From Streptomyces xanthii (GTDB lineage Bacteria > Actinomycetota > Actinomycetes > Streptomycetales > Streptomycetaceae): a stretch of 64,000 bases of DNA. Below the pieces are notes generated by a model. The model was not told the DNA's origin. It was given only the letters and a program-made list of their open reading frames with translations, and made no database searches. The position numbers were made by a program, and so were the translations under genes. The DNA is taken from the NCBI RefSeq assembly GCF_014621695.1, contig NZ_CP061281.1, positions 7,688,001-7,752,000 of the forward strand, given 5' to 3'. Positions 16,263 through 24,079 of this stretch are shown one piece after another. Each line of letters starts with the position of its first letter. Position 1 is the first letter of the stretch.

Positions 16263-17561
16263 TCACCAGCGTCCGCCGAGCGCCGCGGCCGCCCGCACGC
16301 CGGAGCGGCACCCGTCCTCGTGGAATCCCCAGCCGTGATAGGCGCCGGCGAAGGCACACACGGAGCTGTTCAGGTCGGGAAGCAGACGCTGGGCGGCCAC
16401 GGACCGGGGGGTGTACAGGGGATGTTCGTAGACCATCCGCGCCAGGACGGTGTCCGGATCGACGCGGTCGTGGCCGCCGAGGGTGACGACGTAGGTCTCG
16501 GCCGCCGTGAGTCTCTGCAGGCGGTTCATGTCGTAGCTGACCCGCACACGGTCGGCCCCGGCCGCGCAGGACGGCATGACGTAGTTCCACGAAGCCCGGG
16601 CGCCACGGGCCGCCGGCAGCAAGGAGGTGTCGGTGTGCAGCAGAGTCTCGTTGCGCGCGTAGGAGAACGCGCCAAGTGCCGTGCGCTCCGCCGCACTCGG
16701 GTCCGCGAGGAGCCGCAGGGCCTGGTCGGGGTGGACCGCGATCACCACCGAGTCGTACGTGGACGTGGCTCCATCGGCGGTGGTGACGTCCGCGCCGTCC
16801 GGATGCCGCCGTACCGCCTTGACCGCGGCCCCGGTGCGGACCTCGTGCACGTGCTTGGCCGCCCTGTCGACGTACTCGCGGGAACCTCCGGTCACGGTGC
16901 GCCACACCGGGGAGCCGCCGACGGACAGCAGCCCGTGATGGTCCAGGAAACGGAACAGGTACGCGGCGGGATAGTCCTGCGCGATCGCGGCGTCGCACGA
17001 CCACACCGCCGACACCACCGGTGTGACGAAGTGCGTGCGGAAGTACGGGGAGAAGCCCGAGCGCTCGAGAAACCCGCCGAGCGTGATCCCGCTGTCGGCG
17101 CCTGCGGCCAGGAGCCTGCGGGCGGCGCGGTGGAAGAGCGGCACCTCGGACAGCAGCCGCAGGTAGCGAGCGCTGACGAGATTTCGCGGGCGGGCGAAGA
17201 GGCCCGCGAGGCCGCGCGCCCCCGCGTACTCGAGACCGCAGCCCTCGCACCGCACGGACATGCTCATCTCGGACTCCTGGGTGGCGACGCCCAGTTCGTC
17301 GAAGAGCCTCAGCAGGTTCGGATAGGTGCGACGGTTGTGCACGATGAACCCGGAGTCCACCCGCTGCGGACGCCCGTCCGCGCGCGAGACGAGATCGTGC
17401 GTATGGGCGTGCCCGCCGAGCCGTTCGTCCGCCTCGAACAAGGTCACCCGGCGGGTACGGGACAGGATGTAGGCGGCGGTGAGACCGGCGATGCCGGCGC
17501 CGATGATCGCCGTGCCACGTGGCTCCCGCACCGTGGGTGTCCGCTCGGATTCGCCTGTCAT
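16263..17561 (-). CDS. FAD-dependent oxidoreductase (amine-oxidase/desaturase fold) of lipid operon
   Basis: 432 residues. The N-terminal FAD site IIGAGIAGLTAAYIL is followed by the second FAD motif 'FEADERLGGHAHTHDLV' and the substrate-domain start 'RVDSGFIVHNRRTYPNL'. It belongs to the NAD(P)-binding amine-oxidase-like group always found with DUF1365 and CFA synthases (Rv0449c type, recalled). It may oxidise or reduce an acyl chain before or after methyl transfer. First gene of the five-gene operon, it is preceded by a GGGGAGAG ribosome site and a SigK-type promoter. Confidence 0.9.
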   Translation of the reverse strand: MTGESERTPTVREPRGTAIIGAGIAGLTAAYILSRTRRVTLFEADERLGGHAHTHDLVSRADGRPQRVDSGFIVHNRRTYPNLLRLFDELGVATQESEMSMSVRCEGCGLEYAGARGLAGLFARPRNLVSARYLRLLSEVPLFHRAARRLLAAGADSGITLGGFLERSGFSPYFRTHFVTPVVSAVWSCDAAIAQDYPAAYLFRFLDHHGLLSVGGSPVWRTVTGGSREYVDRAAKHVHEVRTGAAVKAVRRHPDGADVTTADGATSTYDSVVIAVHPDQALRLLADPSAAERTALGAFSYARNETLLHTDTSLLPAARGARASWNYVMPSCAAGADRVRVSYDMNRLQRLTAAETYVVTLGGHDRVDPDTVLARMVYEHPLYTPRSVAAQRLLPDLNSSVCAFAGAYHGWGFHEDGCRSGVRAAAALGGRW

Positions 17562-17600
17562 CTTCTCTCCCCTGGCCGGCTGATCTCCGCTGTCTCACGT

Positions 17601-17629
17601 AATCCGGAGCAGGTCCGAGGACGGATTGG
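17601..17629 (-). promoter_or_regulatory. SigK-type promoter of the lipid-modification operon
   Basis: On the minus strand: -35 CCAATCC (17629-17623), 15-base spacer, -10 CCGGATT (17607-17601), about 40 bases before the FAD oxidoreductase ATG. Confidence 0.78.
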
Positions 17630-17685
17630 CGCGGTCGATCAGCCGACCGCCGGTTGCGCGTCGAAGGCGGTGGGGCCTCGTCGGG

Positions 17686-18435
17686 TCAGGCCGGGAGCTT
17701 CATCAGGGCGATGGGCGCTGAGGTCGGATGCTCGGAACCGCCGGCCGGCTCGACGGTGATACCGATGCCGGACGCACCGTCCACGGCGCCGTCCAGCAGG
17801 ACGGCCTGGTCGGTTCGGGCGGTGTCCATGAGCCCGGCGGGCCGCATGGTGCCGCTGTCGTCGAACCACAGCTGGTACACCTTGCCGCGTGGCGGTCGGG
17901 CCATGTCGGAGGCGAGGAAGACGGCCCGGTCGCGTTCGTGGGAGACGACCACCGTGCCGGAGGCCCCGTCGGCGAGCTCGGTGGCGAGGCTCTTCGCGTC
18001 GGATGCGGAGAGGACCTCGGCGATGTGCTGGTTGTCCTGCTGTGCCTGGCGGGCCTGTTCGGTCGCGTCCTGCGCGCGCTCGTGCTGCCACACGGCGGTG
18101 CCGCCCAGTGCCGCGGCCGCCGCGAGACACGCGGCGAGCGCCCACCGCGAGGCTTGCCGCCACCGCAGGCCGCGGGCGATCCGCTCCGAGCGGGGTGCCC
18201 CGGGCTGTTCCTGCCGGACGGTGGTGATGCGGCGCAGTACCTCCTCGCGCAGCGCGGGGGAGGGAGTCGTCGTGGCCGCCAGGCCCAGGCGGGCCGCGGT
18301 GGCGGTCAGTTCGGCGGTCTCGTCGCGGCAGGCCTCGCACTCGGCGAGGTGGCGTTCGAACGCGGCGCGCTCCTCGTCCGGCAGCGCGTGCAGCGCGTAG
18401 GCGCCGGTGAGTGTGTGCAGGTCGGCGGTGCTCAC
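17686..18435 (-). CDS. rskA: Anti-sigma factor RskA (zinc-type, membrane)
   Basis: 249 residues. The N-terminal anti-sigma domain has the zinc motif His29-x3-Cys33-x2-Cys36. A single membrane helix lies at about 97-116, and an extracytoplasmic RskA domain (about 135-249) follows. It should hold SigK inactive until regulated proteolysis of the membrane protein releases it. The ATG overlaps the sigK stop (ATGA), so the two are made in fixed ratio. A redox role for the Cys pair has been proposed in mycobacteria. Confidence 0.93.
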   Translation of the reverse strand: MSTADLHTLTGAYALHALPDEERAAFERHLAECEACRDETAELTATAARLGLAATTTPSPALREEVLRRITTVRQEQPGAPRSERIARGLRWRQASRWALAACLAAAAALGGTAVWQHERAQDATEQARQAQQDNQHIAEVLSASDAKSLATELADGASGTVVVSHERDRAVFLASDMARPPRGKVYQLWFDDSGTMRPAGLMDTARTDQAVLLDGAVDGASGIGITVEPAGGSEHPTSAPIALMKLPA

Positions 18436-19016
18436 GCGGTCACCCCCAGGCAGTCGCGCAGCCGGATCAGTCCGTCACGCAGGCGGGTCTTGACCGTGCC
18501 CAGCGGCACGGTCAGGGCCTCCGCCACCTGCCGGTAGGTCAGCCCACGGTAGTAGGCGAGCGTGACGGCCTGGCGCTGGATCTCGGTGAGGGTGCGCAGA
18601 CAGCGGCGCACCTGCTCCCGCTCCAGACGGGCCTCCACCTGCTCGGTCACCTCGTCGAACTCGGGAGTGCGGGCGAGCTGTGCGGCTCTGCGCTCGCGGG
18701 CGGTCGACGCCTCCACCGACCGCACCCGGTCGATGGCCCGCCGGTGGGCCAGGGTGAGGATCCAGTTGATCGCCGTGCCCAGGTCCGGCCGGTAGCGCGG
18801 TGCGGTGCGCCACACCTCCACCAGCACCTCCTGGGCGACCTCCTCGGACTGTGCCCGGTCGCGCAGCACGGCTCGTACGGTGCCCAGGACGGGGCCCATC
18901 ACCACGTCGTAGACCGAGGCGAACGCGGATTCGTCACCGAGGGCGGCCCGGCCCACCAACGCCTCCAGGTCCGGTTCGGCGTCGGGGTGACGGCCGATGT
19001 GCACAGCTTCCATCAC
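18432..19016 (-). CDS. sigK: ECF sigma factor SigK
   Basis: 194 residues with region 2 (about 30-95, 'SEEVAQEVLVEVWRTAPRY', 'ILTLAHRRAIDRVR') and region 4 (about 135-185, 'LAYYRGLTYRQVAEALTVP' and 'GTVKTRLRDGLIRLR'). The call as SigK rests on its coupling to RskA, and on the neighbouring FAD oxidoreductase - DUF1365 - methyltransferase - DUF1295 operon and fasciclin gene, the set recalled for M. tuberculosis sigK. Its own promoter matches the other SigK-type promoters, giving positive autoregulation. Confidence 0.93.
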   Translation of the reverse strand: MMEAVHIGRHPDAEPDLEALVGRAALGDESAFASVYDVVMGPVLGTVRAVLRDRAQSEEVAQEVLVEVWRTAPRYRPDLGTAINWILTLAHRRAIDRVRSVEASTARERRAAQLARTPEFDEVTEQVEARLEREQVRRCLRTLTEIQRQAVTLAYYRGLTYRQVAEALTVPLGTVKTRLRDGLIRLRDCLGVTA

Positions 19017-19051
19017 AGGTTTCTCCGCAGGGGCTCGACGGTTCTACTTCT

Positions 19052-19080
19052 CATTCGGTGCGGACGGGGAAACGGATTGG
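19052..19080 (-). promoter_or_regulatory. SigK-type autoregulatory promoter of sigK-rskA
   Basis: On the minus strand: -35 CCAATCC (19080-19074), 15-base spacer, -10 CCGAATG (19058-19052), 36 bases before the sigK ATG. It shares its -35 and spacer length exactly with the promoters at 9571, 11321 and 17601. Confidence 0.78.
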
Positions 19081-19163
19081 TTCTCTTGCCGATCCGTCCG
19101 GCGATCAGAGAAGTATCGGGGCCCGCTACTGTCCCTTCGAGGCCGAGCGAACCAGGAGCGTCA

Positions 19164-19862
19164 GTGATCGAGCGTGGACATCTGCCCCCGGAATCCGCAG
19201 CGGGTCGTGCCGCTCTGGTGCCGCGTCGGGTGCCTTCGAGCGTGGACGCCGCCGTGCTGTTCCTGCACGGGGGCCGTGCGGACGACCGCACGGCGTCACG
19301 GTCGTGGCACCTGGCCGCTTTGCGGATGAAGCCCTTCGTGCGGGCCACCGCGGCGGCCCTGGACGGTGCTCCGGTGCTGCTCGCCGAGGTCCGGTACCGG
19401 GTGCGCGGCTGGAACGGAGACGACGCCGACGCGCTCCTGGACGCGCGAAGCGCGCTGGCCGAGCTGGGGCGGCTCGCCGGTGACGTACCCGTAGTGCTGG
19501 TCGGGCATTCGATGGGGGGCCGCGCGGCCCTTCTGGCCGCCGCGGCTCCGAACGTGACCGGAGTGCTGGCGCTGGCTCCGTGGTGCCCACCCTCCGACCC
19601 GGTGAGTCACCTGGACGGCAAGCGTGTCACGGTGCTGCATGGGGACCGGGACCGGGTCACCGATCCACAGGCGTCGGTGGAGTTCACGCACAGAGCACGG
19701 ACCGCCGGCGCAAGCGTCGAGACGCGGCTTGTGCCCGGAGGCGATCACGCGATGCTGCGCGGCCGCCTCGACTGGCACCGAGCGGCAGCCTCGATCGTGA
19801 TCGACCTGCTGGGTGAAGCGGCACCCTCGGTGACGCGGAAGCCCGATCCGACGGGGGACTGA
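19164..19862 (+). CDS. Alpha/beta hydrolase (dienelactone-hydrolase-like)
   Basis: 232 residues from GTG with an AGGAGCG ribosome site; the frame is open upstream but antisense to sigK. The fold is seen in 'VLFLHGG' (oxyanion side), the nucleophile elbow GHSMGG with Ser116, the acid in 'HGDRDRVTD', and the His in 'GGDHAML'. No signal peptide. It is divergent from sigK, with no SigK-type promoter on its own strand. The substrate is unknown. Confidence 0.85.
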   Translation: MIERGHLPPESAAGRAALVPRRVPSSVDAAVLFLHGGRADDRTASRSWHLAALRMKPFVRATAAALDGAPVLLAEVRYRVRGWNGDDADALLDARSALAELGRLAGDVPVVLVGHSMGGRAALLAAAAPNVTGVLALAPWCPPSDPVSHLDGKRVTVLHGDRDRVTDPQASVEFTHRARTAGASVETRLVPGGDHAMLRGRLDWHRAAASIVIDLLGEAAPSVTRKPDPTGD

Positions 19863-19936
19863 CGGAGCCGGTCGGTCAGCGGCCAGGGTGCTCAGGGACT
19901 CGCTCCCTCCGCATGAGGTCCGCCATGCATCCGGAC

Positions 19937-20449
19937 TCAACCGGCCCTCGCCGGTCCCGGAGCGGTCGGCTGATTCGGCTTCCCGTCCCGGCCCGGGTGG
20001 CGGTGACGCCAGTACGGATTGTCGTGCGGCAGTTTGCTGGAGACCCGGCCGTACATGCCGAACGTCGCGATCAGCAGCCCCATGGCGAAGCTGAACAGGA
20101 CGTTGGTCATGCCGAAGTCCAGGAAATTGGCCGAGCGGTCGAGGACGAAGAGATGGAAGAAGCCGCTCAGCAGGAACAGACCGCCCACGGCCATGTTCAG
20201 GACGGAGGCGATGTTGCCTCCGGCCACGGCTCCCGCGAGGAGCAGGAAGCCGACCGCGGTGGAGATGACGCTCAGCGTGACATTGCTGGTCATCCCGGCG
20301 ATCGTCTCGCCCGCTGTGTCGAAGGGGCTGAGCGCGTCCGCGAAGCCGAGGCCGGCGAAGACGAGGAGCAGCAGTCCGCAGAATCCGGCGCCGAAACGGT
20401 AGACGGTCGCCAGGCGGTGGTCGACGGGAAGTTCGTCTCGTAGCTTCAT
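19937..20449 (-). CDS. DUF4383 membrane protein
   Basis: 170 residues with four membrane helices and the family's 'N.ADN.LHL.L'-like region, here 'FHLFVLDRSANFLDFGMTN'. The role is unknown; members are usually stress-responsive in actinomycetes. The upstream region has only a partial resemblance to the SigK promoter, which I do not call. It is convergent with the hydrolase. Confidence 0.82.
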   Translation of the reverse strand: MKLRDELPVDHRLATVYRFGAGFCGLLLLVFAGLGFADALSPFDTAGETIAGMTSNVTLSVISTAVGFLLLAGAVAGGNIASVLNMAVGGLFLLSGFFHLFVLDRSANFLDFGMTNVLFSFAMGLLIATFGMYGRVSSKLPHDNPYWRHRHPGRDGKPNQPTAPGPARAG

Positions 20450-20687
20450 GCCCCTGATTCGCCGGGAATGCCCGCTGCGGATGCAGGATGTGCACGGGGA
20501 CCCGTACGACCCCAGGGAACGACCGAGAGGACGACCGGGCCTGATCGTCCCGATCGTGCTCGTCCCGACTGACGCGCAGGCGCATCCGACGGGCGGCCGC
20601 ACGGCGAAGCAGAAGACAGGGAGCCCGGCACCGACCTGACCACGGCCAGACCCCGGCCCCGCACGACCACTGTCCCAGGAGAGCCAC

Positions 20688-22070
20688 ATGACCGTCGCAG
20701 TCGTCCTGTTCACCGCGGACCTGCGTCTGCACGACCACCCCCCGCTGCACGCCGCCCTGCGCGCGGGGGACGAGGTCGTCCCGCTGTTCGTACGTGATCC
20801 GGGGGTGCACGCGGCCGGCTTCGACGCACCCAACCGCCGGGCGTTCCTCGCCGACTGCCTCACCGATCTCGACGAGCGGCTCCGGCAGCGCGGCGGCCGC
20901 CTGGTGATCCGCAGCGGCCCGGTCGCCCGGGAGGTGCGCGCCGTCGCCGCCGAGTGCGGGGCCACCGAGGTGCACATGGCAGCGGACGTGACCTCCTACG
21001 CCCACCGGCGCGAGCAGCGCTTGCGCGAGGCACTGGACCCGGACGGAGTGACACTGCACGTCCATGACTCCGTGACCACCGCCGTCGCTCCCGGCGCGGT
21101 GACACCGGCCGGGAGCGACACCGACCACTACAGCGTGTTCACCCCGTACTTCCGCCGCTGGTCGCAGGTGCCGCAGCGCGAGCCGCTGCCGGCACCGCGC
21201 ACCGTGCGCGTCCCCGAAGCGGCTCGCGGCGAGGGCCCGCCGTCGTCGAAGGACGTCGACGGAACCTCGCCCGGACTCCCCGAGGGTGGCGAGACGGCCG
21301 GCCGGGCCCGCTGCGCCCGGTGGTGGGGCGCCGGTGACCTGTCCCGGTACGAGGACCGGCACGACGACCTGGCGGGCGACGCCACCTCCCGGCTGTCGCC
21401 CTACCTCCACTTCGGGACCCTGTCGCCCGTCGAGGCCGTCCACCGTGCCCGCGCGCACGGCGGCCCCGGGGCGGAGGCGTTCATCCGGCAGGTGTGCTGG
21501 CGCGACTTCCACCGACAGGTCCTCGCCTCCCGCCCCGAAGCGGCGGCCGCGGACTACCGCTCCCGGAACGACCGGTGGCGGGGTGAGGACGACGCGGCGG
21601 AGGACATCGCCGCATGGCGGGAGGGCCGCACCGGCTATCCGGTCGTGGACGCCGGCATGCGGCAACTGCGCGAGGAGGGCTGGATGCACAACCGCGCCCG
21701 CCTGCTGACGGCCAGCTTTCTCACCAAGACGCTGTACGTGGACTGGCGCATCGGTGCCCGGCACTTCCTCGACCTGCTCGTCGACGGGGACGTGGCCAAC
21801 AACCAGCTCAACTGGCAGTGGGTGGCCGGCACCGGAACGGACACCCGCCCGCACCGCGTCCTCAACCCGGTCGTCCAGGGCAAGCGCTTCGATCCGCGCG
21901 GCACGTACGTCCGCCGCTGGGTGCCCGAACTCGAGGGCGTCGAGGACCGCCTGGTGCACGAGCCCTGGAGGCTGCCCCGCGAGACCCGGGCCGGGCTCGG
22001 CTACCCGGAACCGCTCATCGACCTCGCGGACGGCCTGGCCCGCTTCAAGCAGGCACGCGGCCGGGACTGA
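20688..22070 (+). CDS. phr: Deoxyribodipyrimidine photolyase (cryptochrome/photolyase family)
   Basis: 460 residues. The N-terminal antenna domain (about 1-130) starts VVLFTADLRLHDHPPLHAAL. The C-terminal FAD domain has 'RLSPYLHFGTLSP', 'FIRQVCWRDFHRQ', 'GYPVVDAGMRQLREEGWMHNRARL' and 'DGDVANNQLNWQWVAGTGTD'. These are the standard class I CPD photolyase motifs, including the region that clamps the flavin. It uses blue light to split pyrimidine dimers. A GGAGAG ribosome site precedes the ATG. It lies beside LitS/LitR-like regulators, so light-induced expression is likely. Confidence 0.95.
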   Translation: MTVAVVLFTADLRLHDHPPLHAALRAGDEVVPLFVRDPGVHAAGFDAPNRRAFLADCLTDLDERLRQRGGRLVIRSGPVAREVRAVAAECGATEVHMAADVTSYAHRREQRLREALDPDGVTLHVHDSVTTAVAPGAVTPAGSDTDHYSVFTPYFRRWSQVPQREPLPAPRTVRVPEAARGEGPPSSKDVDGTSPGLPEGGETAGRARCARWWGAGDLSRYEDRHDDLAGDATSRLSPYLHFGTLSPVEAVHRARAHGGPGAEAFIRQVCWRDFHRQVLASRPEAAAADYRSRNDRWRGEDDAAEDIAAWREGRTGYPVVDAGMRQLREEGWMHNRARLLTASFLTKTLYVDWRIGARHFLDLLVDGDVANNQLNWQWVAGTGTDTRPHRVLNPVVQGKRFDPRGTYVRRWVPELEGVEDRLVHEPWRLPRETRAGLGYPEPLIDLADGLARFKQARGRD

Positions 22071-22099
22071 GGGACCAGATGTGCACGGCCCCGTCGGTG

Positions 22100-22122
22100 C
22101 GCATGGACCGCACTTCCATGCG
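22100..22122. terminator. Weak hairpin between convergent photolyase and ECF sigma genes
   Basis: A 7-bp stem CGCATGG / CCATGCG with a 9-base loop, 30 bases after the photolyase stop and 23 bases before the litS stop. Confidence 0.35.
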
Positions 22123-22144
22123 GGACAGGACGAGGGACGACGCG

Positions 22145-22747
22145 TCAGTGCGCGGGCTGTTCCAGACGGAGCCGCAGCGTGTGCATTCCCCGGCGGGCAT
22201 GGCTCTTCACCGTGCCCAGAGGAAGCCCGGTGCGGGCGGCGATCTGCGATTGGGGGAGGTCCGCGTAGAAGGTCAGCCACAGGACCTCCCGCTGCGCGGG
22301 CGGCAGCAGGCTCAGCTCGTGCCGGACCACGACGCGGTCCACGGTCTGCTGCGCCAGCCGTCCCTCCGGCAGCGGTACGTGCATGTCCTGCTCGGACCGT
22401 GCCGCGGCGGCGAGACGGGCCTGACGGGCCCGGGCCGCGTGGGCATCCGCGATCTTGTGCCGGGCGATGCCGACGAGCCAGGAGGGGGCGTTGCCCCGCT
22501 CGGGACGGAATCCCCGGCGGCCCTGCCAGGCCGCGAGGAAGACTTGCTGGGTGACGTCCTCGGCATCCCGGGAGTCGCCGAGCGCGCGCCTCGCGATGTT
22601 GTGCACGAGGGCCGCCCACCGCTCGTACACCTGCCTGCAGCCGTCCTCGTCGCCCCGCAGAAAGGCCTCGGCGAGCACTTTGTCGGTGGGGACCCCCGCC
22701 ACGGTGGCCGAACCTTGCTCCGGGTGCACCTTGTGCGTCGTGGTCAT
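22145..22747 (-). CDS. litS: ECF sigma factor, LitS-like
   Basis: 200 residues from an ATG with GAGGAG ten bases upstream; an in-frame GTG three codons earlier would overlap that site. Region 2 is 'DAEDVTQQVFLAAWQGRRGFRPERGN'. Region 4 is 'LPPAQREVLWLTFYADLPQSQIAARTGLPLGTVKSHARRGMHTLR'. Its position between a photolyase and a B12-binding MerR regulator matches the light-inducible carotenoid/photolyase regulon of S. coelicolor (litS, litR), so a role in light-induced transcription is likely. No anti-sigma gene is adjacent. Confidence 0.82.
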   Translation of the reverse strand: MTTTHKVHPEQGSATVAGVPTDKVLAEAFLRGDEDGCRQVYERWAALVHNIARRALGDSRDAEDVTQQVFLAAWQGRRGFRPERGNAPSWLVGIARHKIADAHAARARQARLAAAARSEQDMHVPLPEGRLAQQTVDRVVVRHELSLLPPAQREVLWLTFYADLPQSQIAARTGLPLGTVKSHARRGMHTLRLRLEQPAH

Positions 22748-22840
22748 TGTGAACACTCCTCGGGCAGCTCATCGGGTCCTGACGTACCAGGCGACGCGCA
22801 CCTCGTCGCGTCTGCCGCCAGAGTGATCGCGCTAAAATCA

Positions 22841-22866
22841 ATGCACAAGTTGCGTCGTTTATGCAT
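22841..22866. promoter_or_regulatory. AT-rich inverted repeat in the litS-litR intergenic region
   Basis: ATGCA (22841-22845) and TGCAT (22862-22866) form an inverted repeat spaced by 16 bases. It lies in the only AT-rich stretch of the 186-base gap between divergent litS and the litR leader. It is a plausible LitR/CarH-type operator overlapping both promoters; the direct repeat CGTTTA flanks TGCAT. Confidence 0.4.
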
Positions 22867-22933
22867 CGTTTACGGACTGCAACCGAACCGTGGTCGGGGG
22901 CCGAACTGCCAGGGCACGGATGAAGGAGGGCGC

Positions 22934-23047
22934 ATGAGCGGCAACAGGCACCGTGACGTGTGTGAGGTGCGGGACGTCGGGGCGCGCTCGGCAGGTCTGC
23001 ACTCCGCCCCCGTACGGGGAACCGTACTGACGTCGGATCGACCGTGA
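22934..23047 (+). CDS. 37-residue upstream ORF coupled to the LitR-like gene
   Basis: ATG with a very strong GAAGGAGGG ribosome site seven bases away; the peptide begins MSGNRHRDVCEVRDVGARSA and ends LTSDRP. Its TGA overlaps the GTG of the regulator gene (GTGA), so ribosomes finishing it should re-initiate there. The regulator has no separate good ribosome site, so its translation probably depends on this ORF. No homologue is recognised. Confidence 0.6.
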   Translation: MSGNRHRDVCEVRDVGARSAGLHSAPVRGTVLTSDRP

Positions 23048-24072
23048 CGCGTCGGGGAACGGCCGGCGGGCCGGAGGAGACGGCTCCGGACGAGCCCGTC
23101 GGCGCCGCCCTCACCACCGGAGCACTCGCGCGCAGGCTCGGCGTCGCCCAGACGACGCTGCGCACCTGGGAGCGGCGCTACGGCATCGGCCCCAGCCACC
23201 GTGAGGAGGGCCGCCACCGCCGCTGGTCACCCGAAGACGTGGCCCGGATGGAGAACATGTGCCGGTTGACCGCGCAGGGCGTCGCGCCTGCAGAGGCGGC
23301 ACGGCTGGCGATGGCGGCGGACGGTCGCGCGACGGACCGCGCCGCCCCCGCGCCGCGCCCCCGTACCCCGGGTGGCTTCCGTGACCTGCCGCTGGGTCAG
23401 GTCTGGCCGGAAAGCAGAGGCCTGGCGCGCGCTGCCGTGCGGCTCGACGCCTCGGCCGTGCAGGCCCAACTGCGTGCCGCGGTCGACGCGTACGGGGTCG
23501 TGGTGGCCTGGGAGCAGATCATCGCCCCGACCCTGCACGCCGTCGGTCGCAAGTGGGCGACGGCCGACGAGTCGTACGTCGAAGTGGAGCACCTGCTCTC
23601 CTGGCACGTGTCGACCGTGCTCCGGTCGGTGGGTGCGTCCGCCACGGTGGGTGCGTCCGCCACGGTGGGTACGTCCTCCGCGGACGGGCGCCCGCCGGTC
23701 CTGCTCGCCTGCATGCCGGACGAACAGCACAGTCTGCCGAGCGAGGCCCTGTGGGCGGCGCTCACCGAGCGGGCCCTGCCCGCCCGGATCTTCGGGGCCG
23801 CGCTGCCGAAAGAGGCTCTGGAATCGGCGGCCCGGCGACTCGGTCCGGCAGCCGTCGTCCTCTGGTCGCAGTCCCGCGAGACCGCGGACATGAGCATGGT
23901 CCGCACGCTCCTCGCCCTTGAATGGGGCGTCCGCGGAGCCCGGAGCCATCCCCTGGTCCTCCTCGCGGGCCCTGGCTGGGCCGACGCACCGGCGGAGCCA
24001 GGAGCGAGCCGCCTCACCGGACTCGCCTCCGGCCTGGCGCTTCTCGAGTCGATGTACCGCGCGAGCGGGTAG
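23044..24072 (+). CDS. litR: LitR/CarH-like MerR regulator with B12-binding domain
   Basis: 342 residues. A MerR helix-turn-helix (about 23-90, 'LARRLGVAQTTLRTWERRYG') is followed by a helical bundle and a Rossmann-like cobalamin domain. CarH proteins bind adenosylcobalamin through a W-x9-EH motif and a lower-ligand His. Here the counterparts are Trp171 and Glu182-His183 (one residue longer spacing) and His229 in 'MPDEQHSLP'. In the dark it should repress light-inducible genes, and light would break the Co-C bond and release DNA. Residues 196-213 are an unusual repeat insert (see 23629). The start is translationally coupled to the upstream ORF. Confidence 0.85.
   Translation: MTRRGTAGGPEETAPDEPVGAALTTGALARRLGVAQTTLRTWERRYGIGPSHREEGRHRRWSPEDVARMENMCRLTAQGVAPAEAARLAMAADGRATDRAAPAPRPRTPGGFRDLPLGQVWPESRGLARAAVRLDASAVQAQLRAAVDAYGVVVAWEQIIAPTLHAVGRKWATADESYVEVEHLLSWHVSTVLRSVGASATVGASATVGTSSADGRPPVLLACMPDEQHSLPSEALWAALTERALPARIFGAALPKEALESAARRLGPAAVVLWSQSRETADMSMVRTLLALEWGVRGARSHPLVLLAGPGWADAPAEPGASRLTGLASGLALLESMYRASG
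23629..23682. repeat. 18-bp in-frame tandem repeat inside litR
   Basis: Two identical 18-base units (23629-23646, 23647-23664) and a degenerate third encode VGASAT-VGASAT-VGTSSA. They sit between the EH helix and the B12 Rossmann domain. Copy number could vary by slippage without breaking the frame. Confidence 0.8.
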
Positions 24073-24079
24073 GGGGCAG

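Noticed and set aside
20450..20500. Partial SigK-like promoter before the DUF4383 gene (GCATCC, 15 bases, GGCGAAT)
   Set aside because: The -35 lacks CCAAT and the -10 matches poorly compared with the four good sites.
19296..23165. A 1289-codon open frame on the minus strand, and many other long antisense frames
   Set aside because: They lie opposite recognisable genes, are Arg/Pro/Gly/Ala-rich and show no domain. They are the usual shadow frames of GC-rich third positions.
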